From NCBI RefSeq assembly GCF_013035425.1, contig NZ_WQHX01000002.1, positions 124,001-188,000 of the forward strand: a stretch of 64,000 nt of DNA, in the 5' to 3' direction. How positions within the stretch are numbered: the stretch's first letter is position 1; each line of letters opens with the position of its first letter. The stretch is from Ruegeria arenilitoris (lineage in GTDB: Bacteria; Pseudomonadota; Alphaproteobacteria; Rhodobacterales; Rhodobacteraceae). The position numbers were made by a program, and so were the translations under genes. The notes under the pieces were generated by a model that was not told the origin of the DNA, ran no database searches, and saw only the letters and a list, made by a program, of their open reading frames with translations. Positions 8,918-18,240 of this stretch are shown in pieces.

Positions 8918-9218
8918 GTCTGTCCCTTCCGACCCTCTTGAACCCCAGGAAACACCTCAGCTGCGAACGCTGCGACGCATGGTCATGTTGTTGACTGCGG
9001 TTATGATTGGCGGCGTTTTATTGACATTCGCGTTGATTGTCATCCGCTTGTCGGACAGAACCCCCACCCTGCCCGACCAAATAGAATTACCTGATGGCGC
9101 CCGGGCTGAGGCGCTTACAATCGGCAGTAACTGGTATGTCATTGTAACGAATGACAACCGTATCCTAATTTTTGACAAAACGACGGGGAATTTGCGTCAG
9201 GAAATTCCAATACAATAG
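8916..9218 (+). CDS. Small single-pass membrane protein (DUF6476-like)
   Basis: The 100-residue protein has a cytoplasmic N-terminus, one membrane segment at about residues 22-45, and a small outer domain with a beta-propeller-like strand pattern ('TIGSNWYVIVTNDNRILIFDKTTG'). It matches my recollection of the small gene beside rluD in Rhodobacterales (DUF6476), for which no function is known to me. ATG 8916 is preceded by AGGCGGG; a GTG two codons earlier is possible. Its start codon overlaps the rluD start on the other strand. Confidence 0.75.
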   Translation: MSVPSDPLEPQETPQLRTLRRMVMLLTAVMIGGVLLTFALIVIRLSDRTPTLPDQIELPDGARAEALTIGSNWYVIVTNDNRILIFDKTTGNLRQEIPIQ

Positions 9219-9239
9219 CTATATGCGCTGGAAGACCGG

Positions 9240-10379
9240 TCACTGGTCAGCCAAAATTGGCCGAGCACCGGATAAATCAGAGGAAATTCTAATTGCACGT
9301 GTCAGTGACTTGGTTTGGAATCGATCACGGTCCGCAAGAAACCGTGCAGGAACAGTGGTAGCCGCAGAAAGCGCCTGTACCAGCGGCAAACCTGCCTGCT
9401 CGGTCAGAACCCTTATCGCAGTTGTCAGATCAAGGTCTGCTCCGGCCAAAGTACCATCTGACAGCGTTAGCCTGCCGCTTTCTCGCTGAATAAGCCGACC
9501 TTCCAGCTTGAATTCAGTAAGTTTCGTTCCAGCGACCGCCATTGCGTCACTAACAAGGAATATCTGTCCCGGCCCGCGCTTGGCCAACCATGCGGCGCGC
9601 ATTGTTTCGGGGTGAACGTGGACACCATCCGCAATCAAACCCGCAAAGATACCACCGTTTGACAGGACCGCGCCGACCAGACCCGGCTCGCGACTGCCCA
9701 GTTGGCTCATGGCGTTGAAAAGGTGCGTTGCGCATCTCGCGCCAGCGCCCGCAAAACTAATGCAAGTATCAAATGGTGCATCGGTATGCCCCAATGAGAC
9801 CACAACTCCGGCCTGCGACAAAACTCTGACCTGATCCGGTGTCGTGCTTTCTGGCGCCAAAGTCACCATCAGCGTAGGCAATTGCTCAGCAGCATCAAGG
9901 ATCAAATCAAGGTCCGCGGGCAACATTGGCCGGATCAGGGCGGCATCGTGGGCCCCTTTTCGGCGTTGGGACAGATGCGGTCCCTCTAGATGAAGCCCCA
10001 CAACTCCAGGCACGCCCTCTTGACAGGCTTGGATCGCCGCATCAACTGCGGCCCGCGTCTTTTCTGGCGTATCGGTTATTAAGGTTGGCAATATTGACGT
10101 CGCACCCAAATCCCGGTGCGCTGAGGCTATGATAGCCAAAGTCTCGACCGAAGGATCATCATTGAACATTACCCCACCACCGCCATTGACCTGTAGGTCA
10201 ACGTATCCTGGACTTAGGATATCACCCGCCAAATCTTCTATGCGGTCCTCCGCAGACAGTTCGGTTTCCGGAAACATCTCATCCCAGATCCCGTTTCGGA
10301 ATCGAACAGCGTACCCGAATAACAGGGTTTCGCCGTCAAAAATCTGACCTCCGGCAAAAGTTATCGAGTCCGGTCTCAT
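9240..10379 (-). CDS. nagA: N-acetylglucosamine-6-phosphate deacetylase
   Basis: The 379-residue amidohydrolase shows the NagA signatures: 'YVDLQVNGGGG' near the N-terminus, the metal-binding Glu in 'HLEGPHLS', 'HLFNAMSQLG', and the catalytic Asp in 'VSDAMAVAGT'. It converts GlcNAc-6-phosphate to GlcN-6-phosphate plus acetate. Its start overlaps the stop of the SIS deaminase gene by four bases (ATGA), so it is the last gene of the left arm of the amino-sugar locus. Confidence 0.93.
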   Translation of the reverse strand: MRPDSITFAGGQIFDGETLLFGYAVRFRNGIWDEMFPETELSAEDRIEDLAGDILSPGYVDLQVNGGGGVMFNDDPSVETLAIIASAHRDLGATSILPTLITDTPEKTRAAVDAAIQACQEGVPGVVGLHLEGPHLSQRRKGAHDAALIRPMLPADLDLILDAAEQLPTLMVTLAPESTTPDQVRVLSQAGVVVSLGHTDAPFDTCISFAGAGARCATHLFNAMSQLGSREPGLVGAVLSNGGIFAGLIADGVHVHPETMRAAWLAKRGPGQIFLVSDAMAVAGTKLTEFKLEGRLIQRESGRLTLSDGTLAGADLDLTTAIRVLTEQAGLPLVQALSAATTVPARFLADRDRFQTKSLTRAIRISSDLSGARPILADQ

Positions 10380-11404
10380 ACCGTTTCTGTCACTTTTCGC
10401 AGGTGGCGTGGTGCATCAGGGTTTATTCCACGTTCAGTGGCAACCTTTTCGACCATTCCGTAGAAAGAAGCGATTGTTGGTATCGGGTCTGTGATCCAAT
10501 GCGACGTTCGCACATGCGGCAAAACTGAAGCCCGCTTTACCTGGCTGGTTGTGGCAAAAACCTGCGCGCCCTTTTCAGCCAACGTATCTGCGACCTCTGC
10601 CAGATTGGCCTCCGCCGCATCGCCCGAGGCTAGTGCTAAAACCGGAAAACCCTGATCAACGATAGATACCGGTCCGTGCAGAACCTCCGCGGACGAATAG
10701 CTTTCCGCGTGAATTTGGCAGGTTTCCTTAAATTTCAGTGCAGCTTCGTTTGAAATCGCCAACGACGTACCGCGCCCAAGCGTAAACAGAGATCGGTCGC
10801 TCACGGCGGTTGCCGCAACGCTCCAGTCACAAGCAATAGCAGCAGACAGGTCTTCCGGCAGCCCACGTATGGCCCGCAACAAATCTTCGTCCCGTTTGAC
10901 CTGCGCCAGCAACCACAATCCGGCAACCAGCGAAGTAACGAAAGTTTTGGTGGCCGCCACGCTTAATTCGGGTCCTGCAAAGATCGGTAACGTTGCCTTC
11001 GAGACTTGTGACAGTGCCGATCCAGTCTCGTTGGTGATTGCCACCGAATAAGCACCGCCTTCTGTCATAGATCGCGTCAGCTTAACGATATCCGGGCTTT
11101 GTCCGGATTGTGACACTGCGATACAAACCGCATCCTCGCAGCGCATATCAACACCATAGATCGATTTGACCGAGGGTCCGACTGACGCCATAGGCAACCC
11201 AAGCAACAACTCGGCAGCGTATTTGAGGTAGCTGCAGGCATGATCCGAAGATCCTCGCGCCACCGAGATCAGAAAGCGTGGATTTCGGTCTTGGATTTCA
11301 CTTGCGGTTCGAGAGACAAGTTCCGCACCTTCGGTTAATAGTCTTTCAACGGCGACGGGTATCTCATTGACTTCCCGCCTCATTTGCGTCGTTTCTTTGT
11401 ACAT
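10376..11404 (-). CDS. SIS-domain glucosamine-6-phosphate deaminase (NagB-II/AgaS type)
   Basis: The 342-residue protein has two SIS domains like the isomerase half of GlmS: 'ARGSSDHACSYLKY' and 'SVAATKTFVTSLVAG' in the first, 'LGRGTSLAISNEAALKFKE' and 'SAEVLHGP' in the second. It lacks the glutamine amidotransferase domain. This form acts as a catabolic GlcN-6-phosphate deaminase giving fructose-6-phosphate. It sits between the GntR regulator and nagA, as expected for that role. Confidence 0.85.
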   Translation of the reverse strand: MYKETTQMRREVNEIPVAVERLLTEGAELVSRTASEIQDRNPRFLISVARGSSDHACSYLKYAAELLLGLPMASVGPSVKSIYGVDMRCEDAVCIAVSQSGQSPDIVKLTRSMTEGGAYSVAITNETGSALSQVSKATLPIFAGPELSVAATKTFVTSLVAGLWLLAQVKRDEDLLRAIRGLPEDLSAAIACDWSVAATAVSDRSLFTLGRGTSLAISNEAALKFKETCQIHAESYSSAEVLHGPVSIVDQGFPVLALASGDAAEANLAEVADTLAEKGAQVFATTSQVKRASVLPHVRTSHWITDPIPTIASFYGMVEKVATERGINPDAPRHLRKVTETV

Positions 11405-11416
11405 GGCCCCAGGCTT

Positions 11417-12172
11417 TCAGTTTGACAGTCGCAGCTCTGCCACGAAGTCGTAGGCATCACCGTGGTAGATTGAACGTGTGAGTTCGGCCACACGCCCGCT
11501 TTCCAGATACGAAGTTCTTTGGATACGAAGCCCGGCTGTTCCTTCGGCGACATCCAAAAGTTCAGCCTCCGGAGCTTCTAGGTTGATTGCAGAGATCTTT
11601 TGAATTGCCCTGACTGGCCGAAACCCTGTTTTTTCCAGAACTGCATAAAGCGAGCCGGTAACCTCAGTTGGGTTGGGTAAAATGTCCAACGGCAATGCCG
11701 CACGTTCCAACGCCATCGGGCGGCCACCCGCTTCGCGCAGGCGATGAATTCGGGCGACCTGCTCATTCGCAGATAGACCCAACGCCATCATCTCTTCCGG
11801 GGACGGCAGGAAAATTCCTCTCTCGAGCCAAGTTGAAGTCGTCTTTAGGCCCCTTCGTTCCATATCTTCGGTAAACGAAGTCAAATGCGATAACGATTGC
11901 TCAACTCTCGCCACGGGTTCACGCACAAATGAACCCGATCCCTGACGTTGTTCAATTGCGCCTTTTCGCACCAATTCTTGAATGGCCTTGCGGACGGTGA
12001 CTCTGGAAAGATCCGTCAGTTCTGCAATTTCTCTTTCAGGCGGCAACGAGCTGTTGGGCGGCAAAATCCCTTCTTCAATTCCTTTCTCAAGCCTTTGACG
12101 CAATTGCACATAACGCGGGCCGGAATTTTGGCCCAGCCACCCCTCCGGGCGCAGGAAATCAGCGATGTTCAC
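11417..12172 (-). CDS. GntR family (HutC/UTRA) regulator of the amino-sugar locus
   Basis: The 251-residue protein has an N-terminal winged helix-turn-helix ('PPEREIAELTDLSRVTVRKAIQELVRKGAIEQRQGSGSFV', given here only as its family pattern) and a C-terminal UTRA ligand-binding domain. NagR/DasR-like members sense GlcN-6-P or GlcNAc-6-P. I chose GTG 12172, which follows GGAGG and overlaps the end of the kinase gene by 14 bases. It probably represses both arms of the locus. Confidence 0.85.
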   Translation of the reverse strand: MNIADFLRPEGWLGQNSGPRYVQLRQRLEKGIEEGILPPNSSLPPEREIAELTDLSRVTVRKAIQELVRKGAIEQRQGSGSFVREPVARVEQSLSHLTSFTEDMERRGLKTTSTWLERGIFLPSPEEMMALGLSANEQVARIHRLREAGGRPMALERAALPLDILPNPTEVTGSLYAVLEKTGFRPVRAIQKISAINLEAPEAELLDVAEGTAGLRIQRTSYLESGRVAELTRSIYHGDAYDFVAELRLSN

Positions 12173-13046
12173 TTTCGATCTCCTCCAGAAACTCGCGAAC
12201 CAAAGCAATCGCACCCGAAAGTGGATCGCCTGCAGGTTCGACTAGTTCAGATTGCATTATGGTGGGCAGATAAGGTCCAAACCGCGGCCCAATTCCGCCG
12301 GTAAGGCAGATCGACAACCCGGCAACCCAACCCATTTTGGTCAAACGCCCTGCTAAATGATCGGCCCCATCCTGCAGAATTTTTTTGGCCAGCTCATCCC
12401 CCTGATCCGAGAATTCTGTAACCACAGGGGCAAGCGATCCAAGTTCATACGGCGTCATTTTTGCCGCAACTTGCACAATCCCCGCAGGCCCGCCAAAACG
12501 GGACAAAAGCTGGGTCGCCATAACTGATGATCCATTTAGCCCATCTACGCATTCCAACGTCTCGGACAAAGCGCGGCGCCCGACCCATTGCGCAGACGCC
12601 TGATCGCCGAGAACCGGCCCCCAACCGCCAGAGAACCGCCGACCACCTGACAGCTGCGACGCAAGAAACGAGCCTGTGCCGCAATGCGCAACGAACCCCT
12701 CGCCCTCACCCAACGCACCGCGCAATGCCGCAGCGCGATCATCTTCTATCTTAATTCGATCAAATGGAAGCGCCTGTGCAAGCTTCCTTGCAATCGCCTC
12801 TCCAGTTATCCCAGCCAAACCCATGTAAGTTGGCGCCCTAGTTAGGGTGCTCACCTCACGGCCGGATTCCGCGGCCAACACTTGCAAACCACCCAACAAC
12901 TCGGCGCAAGCCGCCTCAAAATTGGTCGATACGTTGGCCGCGCCCACCTCAACCCTGCTGATGACTTCACCTTCAATCGCAGCAAGGCGGCAACGCGTCC
13001 CCCCTCCATCGACAGCTAAAATTAGAGTGTTGATAGGCTGTGTCAT
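12159..13046 (-). CDS. BadF/BadG-type N-acetylglucosamine / N-acetylmuramate kinase
   Basis: The 295-residue protein is an ASKHA-fold ATPase with the phosphate-1 loop 'VDGGGTRCR' at residues 13-21, 'HCGTGSF' and 'GWGPVLGDQASA'. Proteins of this type (for example MurK of Clostridium) phosphorylate GlcNAc and MurNAc at O6. It is the first gene of the left arm and faces the MurQ-like gene across a shared promoter region. A kinase is needed because the importer is an ABC system, not a PTS. Confidence 0.85.
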   Translation of the reverse strand: MTQPINTLILAVDGGGTRCRLAAIEGEVISRVEVGAANVSTNFEAACAELLGGLQVLAAESGREVSTLTRAPTYMGLAGITGEAIARKLAQALPFDRIKIEDDRAAALRGALGEGEGFVAHCGTGSFLASQLSGGRRFSGGWGPVLGDQASAQWVGRRALSETLECVDGLNGSSVMATQLLSRFGGPAGIVQVAAKMTPYELGSLAPVVTEFSDQGDELAKKILQDGADHLAGRLTKMGWVAGLSICLTGGIGPRFGPYLPTIMQSELVEPAGDPLSGAIALVREFLEEIESEHR

Positions 13047-13203
13047 AACAAGACCTATATAATACCTTTCTCAATAATAGAAGTCCTAATTGCAACCAAA
13101 TTCGGTATTTTTGGCAAAATAACGCAAACTTCTCCGAAATAAACAAAATGGTAGACTAATGGTATCTAAAAGGTATGATGTACGAAGCCAAAGGGGGAAT
13201 CAC
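13047..13203. promoter_or_regulatory. Divergent promoter region with candidate operator half-sites
   Basis: This AT-rich stretch separates the two arms of the amino-sugar locus. ATACCTTT at 13062-13069 and its complement AAAGGTAT at 13169-13176 form an inverted pair flanking the region. Related GGTA-containing words (GGTAGACTA, GGTATCTA) lie close to the second copy. They are candidate binding sites for the GntR regulator; this is inference. AGGGGGA before GTG 13204 is a good ribosome site. Confidence 0.45.
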
Positions 13204-14127
13204 GTGACCAAGCCAGTGACAGAGCAACTGCACCAGCAAGCAAAAGGTTTGGACACTCGACCACTGATCGAAGTCGCTGAACTCCTCGCAAATAGCCAAG
13301 CAGAAGCCGCGCGATCGCCCCTGGAATCCTTGGGGCCAATTTGCAATGGCGCGAGAGCAATGGCAAAAACTATCCGCTCAGGTGGAATTCTACGGTACCT
13401 GGCCGCCGGCTCGTCCGGGCTAATGGCGGCGTCAGACGCGCTGGAACTTGGTGGGACATTTTCCATCCCGTCAAAACAAATTCGGATCCATATGGCCGGC
13501 GGTCTGCCGACAAGCCCGGAAATGCCTGGCGACGTCGAGGATGCCGCCGACTCGCTTAGCCAAGAACTGAAGAACCTTTCAAATGCCGACACTGTGATCA
13601 TGGTTTCGGCCAGCGGCACCACGCCTTATACTATTGAGGCGGCAAAAATTGCTCGTACAGCTGGCGCGACAATAATTGGCATTGCTAATAATCCAGACAC
13701 GCCATTGCTGCGAATGGCGGATCACGCCATTTTACTTTCCACCCCGCCCGAGTTGATCTCGGGTTCGACGCGCATGGGCGCGGGAACCGCTCAGAAGATT
13801 GCCTTGAACATGCTGTCCACCCTGATGGCTGTGGAACTTGGTCATATTCAAGACGGCATGATGATCAACCTGCGCGCAGACAATGACAAGCTACGCGATC
13901 GAGCAAACGGGATTGTGTGCCAACTGACTGGCGTGACGCCGGACAGCGCCAATTCCGCACTTATGGCGGCTGACGGCAATCTCAAAAACGCGATCCTTTT
14001 GGCCGCCGGTGCCGATTCAGTAAAAATCACGCAAAAGTTGTTAGACGAATCCGGCGGCCACCTGCGCCCCGCATTTGAGCGACTGACCAAAGCCAACGAA
14101 ACAACCAACCTGGGAGTAAACAAATGA
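13204..14127 (+). CDS. MurQ-like N-acetylmuramate-6-phosphate etherase
   Basis: The roughly 307-residue protein has a single SIS domain with MurQ signatures: 'AAGSSGLMAASDALELGG' (the Glu aligns with the catalytic Glu of MurQ 'LDASE') and 'SGSTRMGAGTAQKIALNML'. MurQ removes the lactyl ether from MurNAc-6-P, giving GlcNAc-6-P. GTG 13204 has a strong AGGGGGA site; an ATG at 13159 is possible. Its stop overlaps the start of the binding-protein gene (ATGA). The family match is good but clearly diverged, so another 6-phosphosugar is possible. Confidence 0.78.
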   Translation: MTKPVTEQLHQQAKGLDTRPLIEVAELLANSQAEAARSPLESLGPICNGARAMAKTIRSGGILRYLAAGSSGLMAASDALELGGTFSIPSKQIRIHMAGGLPTSPEMPGDVEDAADSLSQELKNLSNADTVIMVSASGTTPYTIEAAKIARTAGATIIGIANNPDTPLLRMADHAILLSTPPELISGSTRMGAGTAQKIALNMLSTLMAVELGHIQDGMMINLRADNDKLRDRANGIVCQLTGVTPDSANSALMAADGNLKNAILLAAGADSVKITQKLLDESGGHLRPAFERLTKANETTNLGVNK

Positions 14128-15377
14128 AACGCAAAATTCTAAGCCTTGCCATGATGAGCACTGCACTTGTTGCAAGTGCCGCCTATGCTCAGGAAGCTAC
14201 GCTAACGATTGAAAGCTGGCGAAACGATGACCTTGCCTTGTGGCAAGAAAAGATCATTCCGGCATTCGAGGCTGAAAATCCCGGAATAAAGTTGGTGTTT
14301 TCGCCGTTTGCACCCACAGAATACGATGCCGCTCTGAATGCCAAGCTAGAGGCCGGCTCTGCCGGAGACATCATTACTTGCCGCCCATTTGACCGATCGC
14401 TCGGCTTGTATGAAGGAGGGCATTTGTCCGATCTGTCAGACCTGTCAGCGATGTCGAATTTTTCAGACGTGGCAAAGGCAGCTTGGCAAACCGATGACGG
14501 ATCTGCCACATTTTGCGTTCCTATGGCATCGGTGATTCATGGTTTCATTTACAACAAGGATGCCTTCAACGAGTTGGGAATTGAAGAGCCAACAACCGAA
14601 GCCGAGTTCTTTGCAGCGCTAGAGAAAATTAAGGAGGACGGCACCTATATCCCGATGGCCATGGGCACAAATGACCAATGGGAGGCGGCAACCATGGGAT
14701 ACAACAATATCGGCCCAAACTATTGGAATGGTGAGGAAGGACGTTTGGCGTTGATCGAAGGAACTCAGAAGCTGACTGATCCACAATGGGTTGAGCCATA
14801 TGCGACGCTGGCAAAATGGAAGGACTATCTCGGCGATGGTTTCGAGGCACAAACTTATCCTGACAGCCAGAACCTGTTCACTCTCGGCCGTGCTGCCATC
14901 TACCCGGCGGGCAGTTGGGAAATATCCGGCTTCAACACGCAGGCTGATTTCGAAATGGGCGCTTTCAAGCCCCCGGTCCAGAACGCTGGCGACACATGCT
15001 ATATTTCAGACCATACGGATATCGGCATAGGCATGAACGCAGCAACAGAAAACGCCGAAGCCGCCAGGACGTTTTTAGCTTGGGTCGCTTCTCCTGAATT
15101 CGCGAAAATTTTTGGTAACGCTTTGCCAGGTTTCTTCCCTCTGTCCAATGAACCGGTAGAGCTGGAAGATCCGCTTGCAAAGGAATTCGTAAGTTGGCGC
15201 GGCGATTGCGAAACAACCATTCGATCCACTTACCAAATTCTATCACGCGGCGAGCCAAATCTCGAGCTTGAAACATGGAACGCATCCGCCAACGTCATAA
15301 GAGGCGCAGAGACGCCTGCCGACGCTGGTCAACGCCTGCAGGATGGACTGGCTAGCTGGTATGCACCGCATCAGTAA
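14124..15377 (+). CDS. Sugar ABC transporter periplasmic binding protein
   Basis: The 417-residue family 1 solute-binding protein carries a signal peptide ending near residue 22 (AYA-QE). 'TLTIESWRNDDLALWQEKIIPAFEAENPGI' is the usual start of MalE/UgpB-type receptors. It captures the substrate in the periplasm for the two permeases that follow. Context suggests an amino sugar or a GlcNAc-containing glycoside. A hairpin after the gene may raise its expression over the permeases. Confidence 0.9.
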   Translation: MKRKILSLAMMSTALVASAAYAQEATLTIESWRNDDLALWQEKIIPAFEAENPGIKLVFSPFAPTEYDAALNAKLEAGSAGDIITCRPFDRSLGLYEGGHLSDLSDLSAMSNFSDVAKAAWQTDDGSATFCVPMASVIHGFIYNKDAFNELGIEEPTTEAEFFAALEKIKEDGTYIPMAMGTNDQWEAATMGYNNIGPNYWNGEEGRLALIEGTQKLTDPQWVEPYATLAKWKDYLGDGFEAQTYPDSQNLFTLGRAAIYPAGSWEISGFNTQADFEMGAFKPPVQNAGDTCYISDHTDIGIGMNAATENAEAARTFLAWVASPEFAKIFGNALPGFFPLSNEPVELEDPLAKEFVSWRGDCETTIRSTYQILSRGEPNLELETWNASANVIRGAETPADAGQRLQDGLASWYAPHQ

Positions 15378-15396
15378 ATCCTGACAACTGAACCTA

Positions 15397-15425
15397 CCGG
15401 ACGCGGCATTTGGTTTCGCGTCCGG
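15397..15425 (+). promoter_or_regulatory. Intercistronic hairpin after the binding-protein gene
   Basis: A perfect nine-pair stem, CCGGACGCG with CGCGTCCGG, surrounds an 11-base loop. It has no U tract after it. This position and form resemble the malE-malF style hairpins that protect the upstream mRNA, giving more receptor than permease. Confidence 0.65.
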
Positions 15426-15446
15426 ACCCCTCTCCCGGAGTTCCCC

Positions 15447-16361
15447 ATGCAGACGCGCCGCACTAGATGGCACATCGCCGTTTTCCTTGCACCTGCCGTG
15501 CTGGTTTACACTGCGGTGATGATCTTTCCTTTGTTCAATACGTTACGCCTTGCGCTGTTTACAGAGGTTGATCAAAGCCGTGTTTACGTCGGCTTTCAGA
15601 ACTTCCGAACTCTGTTTTTCGATCCGCTCTGGTCCGAACAATTCTGGAACGCACTAGGCAACAATTTCTGGTTCTTCTTGATCCATATGCTCGTTCAGAA
15701 CCCAATTGGGGTCGCACTTGCAGCGCTGTTGTCTCACCCCAGATTGCGCTTTGCTGCGTTATACAGATCGGCAATTTTCATCCCGACCATTCTAAGTTTT
15801 GTGATTGTCGGTTTCGCTTGGAAACTTATCTTGTCGCCCCTTTGGGGCATCGCTCCATCGATGCTGGATGCAATCGGGCTGAAATCACTTTTCGCCCCAT
15901 GGCTTGGCAAAGAAGAATATGCCCTGACAACGCTTGCACTGGTATCGGTATGGCAATTCGTCGGCATTCCGATGATGCTGATATACGCCGCATTGCTTTC
16001 GATCCCTGAAGAAATCTTAGAGGCCGGCGAGATCGACGGTATTACCGGAGCATCAGCATTCTGGAAAATAAAGTTACCGCTTATTCTGCCGTCGATAGGC
16101 ATAATCTCGATCCTAACATTTGTGGGTAACTTCAATGCGTTCGACTTGATTTATGTCTCACAAGGCGCGCTTGCGGGTCCGGATTTCTCGACCGATATTC
16201 TGGGAACTTTCATGTATCGGACATTTTTCGGCTTTCAACTCCAGCTAGGGGATCCTCACATGGGATCGGCCATTGCCGGGGCTATGTTCGCGATCATCCT
16301 TGTTGGTGTCTGCATCTACCTGTTCGGCATACAGACCCGGATGCGCCGGTATCAGTTGTAA
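15447..16361 (+). CDS. Sugar ABC transporter permease, MalF type
   Basis: The 304-residue protein has about six membrane helices and the EAA loop 'EAGEIDGITGASAFWKIKLPLILP' (shown as family pattern) that docks on the ATPase. ATG 15447 follows CGGAG. It is the first permease subunit of the locus and pairs with the next gene to form the inner-membrane channel. Confidence 0.9.
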   Translation: MQTRRTRWHIAVFLAPAVLVYTAVMIFPLFNTLRLALFTEVDQSRVYVGFQNFRTLFFDPLWSEQFWNALGNNFWFFLIHMLVQNPIGVALAALLSHPRLRFAALYRSAIFIPTILSFVIVGFAWKLILSPLWGIAPSMLDAIGLKSLFAPWLGKEEYALTTLALVSVWQFVGIPMMLIYAALLSIPEEILEAGEIDGITGASAFWKIKLPLILPSIGIISILTFVGNFNAFDLIYVSQGALAGPDFSTDILGTFMYRTFFGFQLQLGDPHMGSAIAGAMFAIILVGVCIYLFGIQTRMRRYQL

Positions 16362-16372
16362 GGGTCTGAAAA

Positions 16373-17212
16373 ATGAATAAAGCACGCTCAAACCCGCTGA
16401 ACACCGTTGCCATGCACTGCGTCTTAATTCTGTATACTCTAATCGCGCTGTTCCCTGTTTTTGTGATCATTATCAACAGCTTTAAGTCACGCCGCGCTAT
16501 CTTTCGCGAACCGTTGGCCCTGCCGGACGCCGAAAGCTTTTCGATGATTGGTTATCAAACTGTGATGAAGCAGGGTGACTTTTTCCTCTACTTTCAAAAC
16601 TCGCTGATTGTAACAGTGGTATCGCTTGCGTTCATCCTGCTATTCGGTGCTATGGCCGCATTCGCGCTCAGTGAATATCGGTTCAAAGGCAACACGCTTA
16701 TGGGTCTTTATCTGGCCCTTGGTATCATGATTCCGATCCGTATCGGCACGGTCGCAATTCTTGAACTAATGGTGGCAACAGGCCTGGTTAACACTCTGTG
16801 GGCGTTGATCCTTGTGTATACCGCACAAGGCCTGCCTCTGGCTGTATTCATCCTTTCGGAATTCATGCGGCAAGTCTCGGACGATCTGAAGAATGCAGGC
16901 CGCGTAGATGGCCTGTCGGAATACACGATCTTTTTCCGCCTTGTTCTGCCGTTGGTTCGTCCTGCAATGGCCACCGTTGCCGTGTTCAACATGATCCCAA
17001 TTTGGAATGACCTTTGGTTCCCGCTGATCCTTGCGCCGGCGGAAGAGACCAAGACCCTCACCCTCGGCAGCCAAGTCTTTATCGGCCAGTTCGTTACTGA
17101 TTGGAACGCGGTTCTCTCGGCGCTTAGCATGGCGATCCTACCTGTTTTAGTCCTTTACGTTATCTTCTCACGCCAACTGATCCGCGGAATAACATCAGGA
17201 GCAGTCAAATGA
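16373..17212 (+). CDS. Sugar ABC transporter permease, MalG type
   Basis: The 279-residue protein has about six membrane helices. Its EAA-like loop reads 'NAGRVDGLSEYTIFFRLVLP', with N in place of the usual E-A start. ATG 16373 follows AAGGGT. The gene ends in an ATGA overlap with the dehydrogenase gene, so the two are translationally coupled. Confidence 0.9.
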   Translation: MNKARSNPLNTVAMHCVLILYTLIALFPVFVIIINSFKSRRAIFREPLALPDAESFSMIGYQTVMKQGDFFLYFQNSLIVTVVSLAFILLFGAMAAFALSEYRFKGNTLMGLYLALGIMIPIRIGTVAILELMVATGLVNTLWALILVYTAQGLPLAVFILSEFMRQVSDDLKNAGRVDGLSEYTIFFRLVLPLVRPAMATVAVFNMIPIWNDLWFPLILAPAEETKTLTLGSQVFIGQFVTDWNAVLSALSMAILPVLVLYVIFSRQLIRGITSGAVK

Positions 17213-18240
17213 CCCGAGCCTTAATCGCAGGTCTCGGCAACATGGGACGCAGTCATGCTCTGGCCCTGCACAAACACCCTGACGCCGAAATTGTAGGGCT
17301 GGTCAATCGGTCCGACATTGAATTGCCGACAGATCTACTCAAATATCCACGGTTTAAATCTTTCGAAGAAGGGCTTGATACAAAACCGGATTTAGTCGTT
17401 GTGGCCACCTATTCTGATAGTCATGCTGAGTATGCTTGTGCCGCAATGGAAGCCGGGGCGCACGTTTTCGTAGAAAAACCTCTGGCCACCACTGTTGCCG
17501 ATGCTCGGCGAGTAGTCGACAAGGCCGTCGAAACGGAGCGCAAACTTGTCGTTGGCTATATCTTGCGCCATCACCCGTCATGGATGCGATTGATCGCCGA
17601 AGCCCGAAATCTTGGCGGACCTTACGTATTCCGCCTGAACCTGAATCAACAAAGTAGTGGCGACGAGTGGGAAACCCACAAAGCATTGATGCGGACCACC
17701 TCTCCCATCGTTGATTGCGGTGTGCACTACGTCGACGTGATGTGCCAGATTACCGACTCCGATCCGGTGCGCGTACATGGCATGGGATTACGTCTAAGCG
17801 ATGAAATCGGTCCGGAAATGTACAACTACGGCCAGTTTCAAGTCGTCTTTGAGGATGGTTCCGTCGGCTGGTACGAGGCCGGATGGGGGCCGATGATGTC
17901 TGAGACGGCATTTTTCGTTAAGGATATCGTTTCACCAAATGGTTCCGTTTCGATCTCCGATGGCAACAAAGGGGCGTCATCAGATATCGATAGGCACACA
18001 AAAGTCGGTGGGATCTTGATTCATCGTCCAGACGGTGATCGGCAGATCGATATGCCCGACGAACCTGGTCACCAAGAGCTTTGCGACGCTGAACAGGCCT
18101 ATATGCTTCACGCTATTGCCCAAGACATCGACCTAACCCGCCACATGAACGACGCGGTTCAATCGCTGGCCATTTGTCTGGCCGCCGATGAAAGCATCCG
18201 CACTGGCCGACCCATTTCGCTGAAAGAGATAGACCAATGA
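17209..18240 (+). CDS. Gfo/Idh/MocA dehydrogenase of the amino-sugar operon
   Basis: The 343-residue protein has a Rossmann fold ('IAGLGNMGRSHA'), the EKP motif ('VFVEKPLAT', near residue 88) and 'DCGVHYVDVM' in the second domain, which probably holds the catalytic His. It is locked between the second permease and the ATPase by ATGA overlaps on both sides. It may oxidise or reduce the imported sugar before the kinase/etherase steps. The substrate is unknown. Confidence 0.88.
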   Translation: MTRALIAGLGNMGRSHALALHKHPDAEIVGLVNRSDIELPTDLLKYPRFKSFEEGLDTKPDLVVVATYSDSHAEYACAAMEAGAHVFVEKPLATTVADARRVVDKAVETERKLVVGYILRHHPSWMRLIAEARNLGGPYVFRLNLNQQSSGDEWETHKALMRTTSPIVDCGVHYVDVMCQITDSDPVRVHGMGLRLSDEIGPEMYNYGQFQVVFEDGSVGWYEAGWGPMMSETAFFVKDIVSPNGSVSISDGNKGASSDIDRHTKVGGILIHRPDGDRQIDMPDEPGHQELCDAEQAYMLHAIAQDIDLTRHMNDAVQSLAICLAADESIRTGRPISLKEIDQ

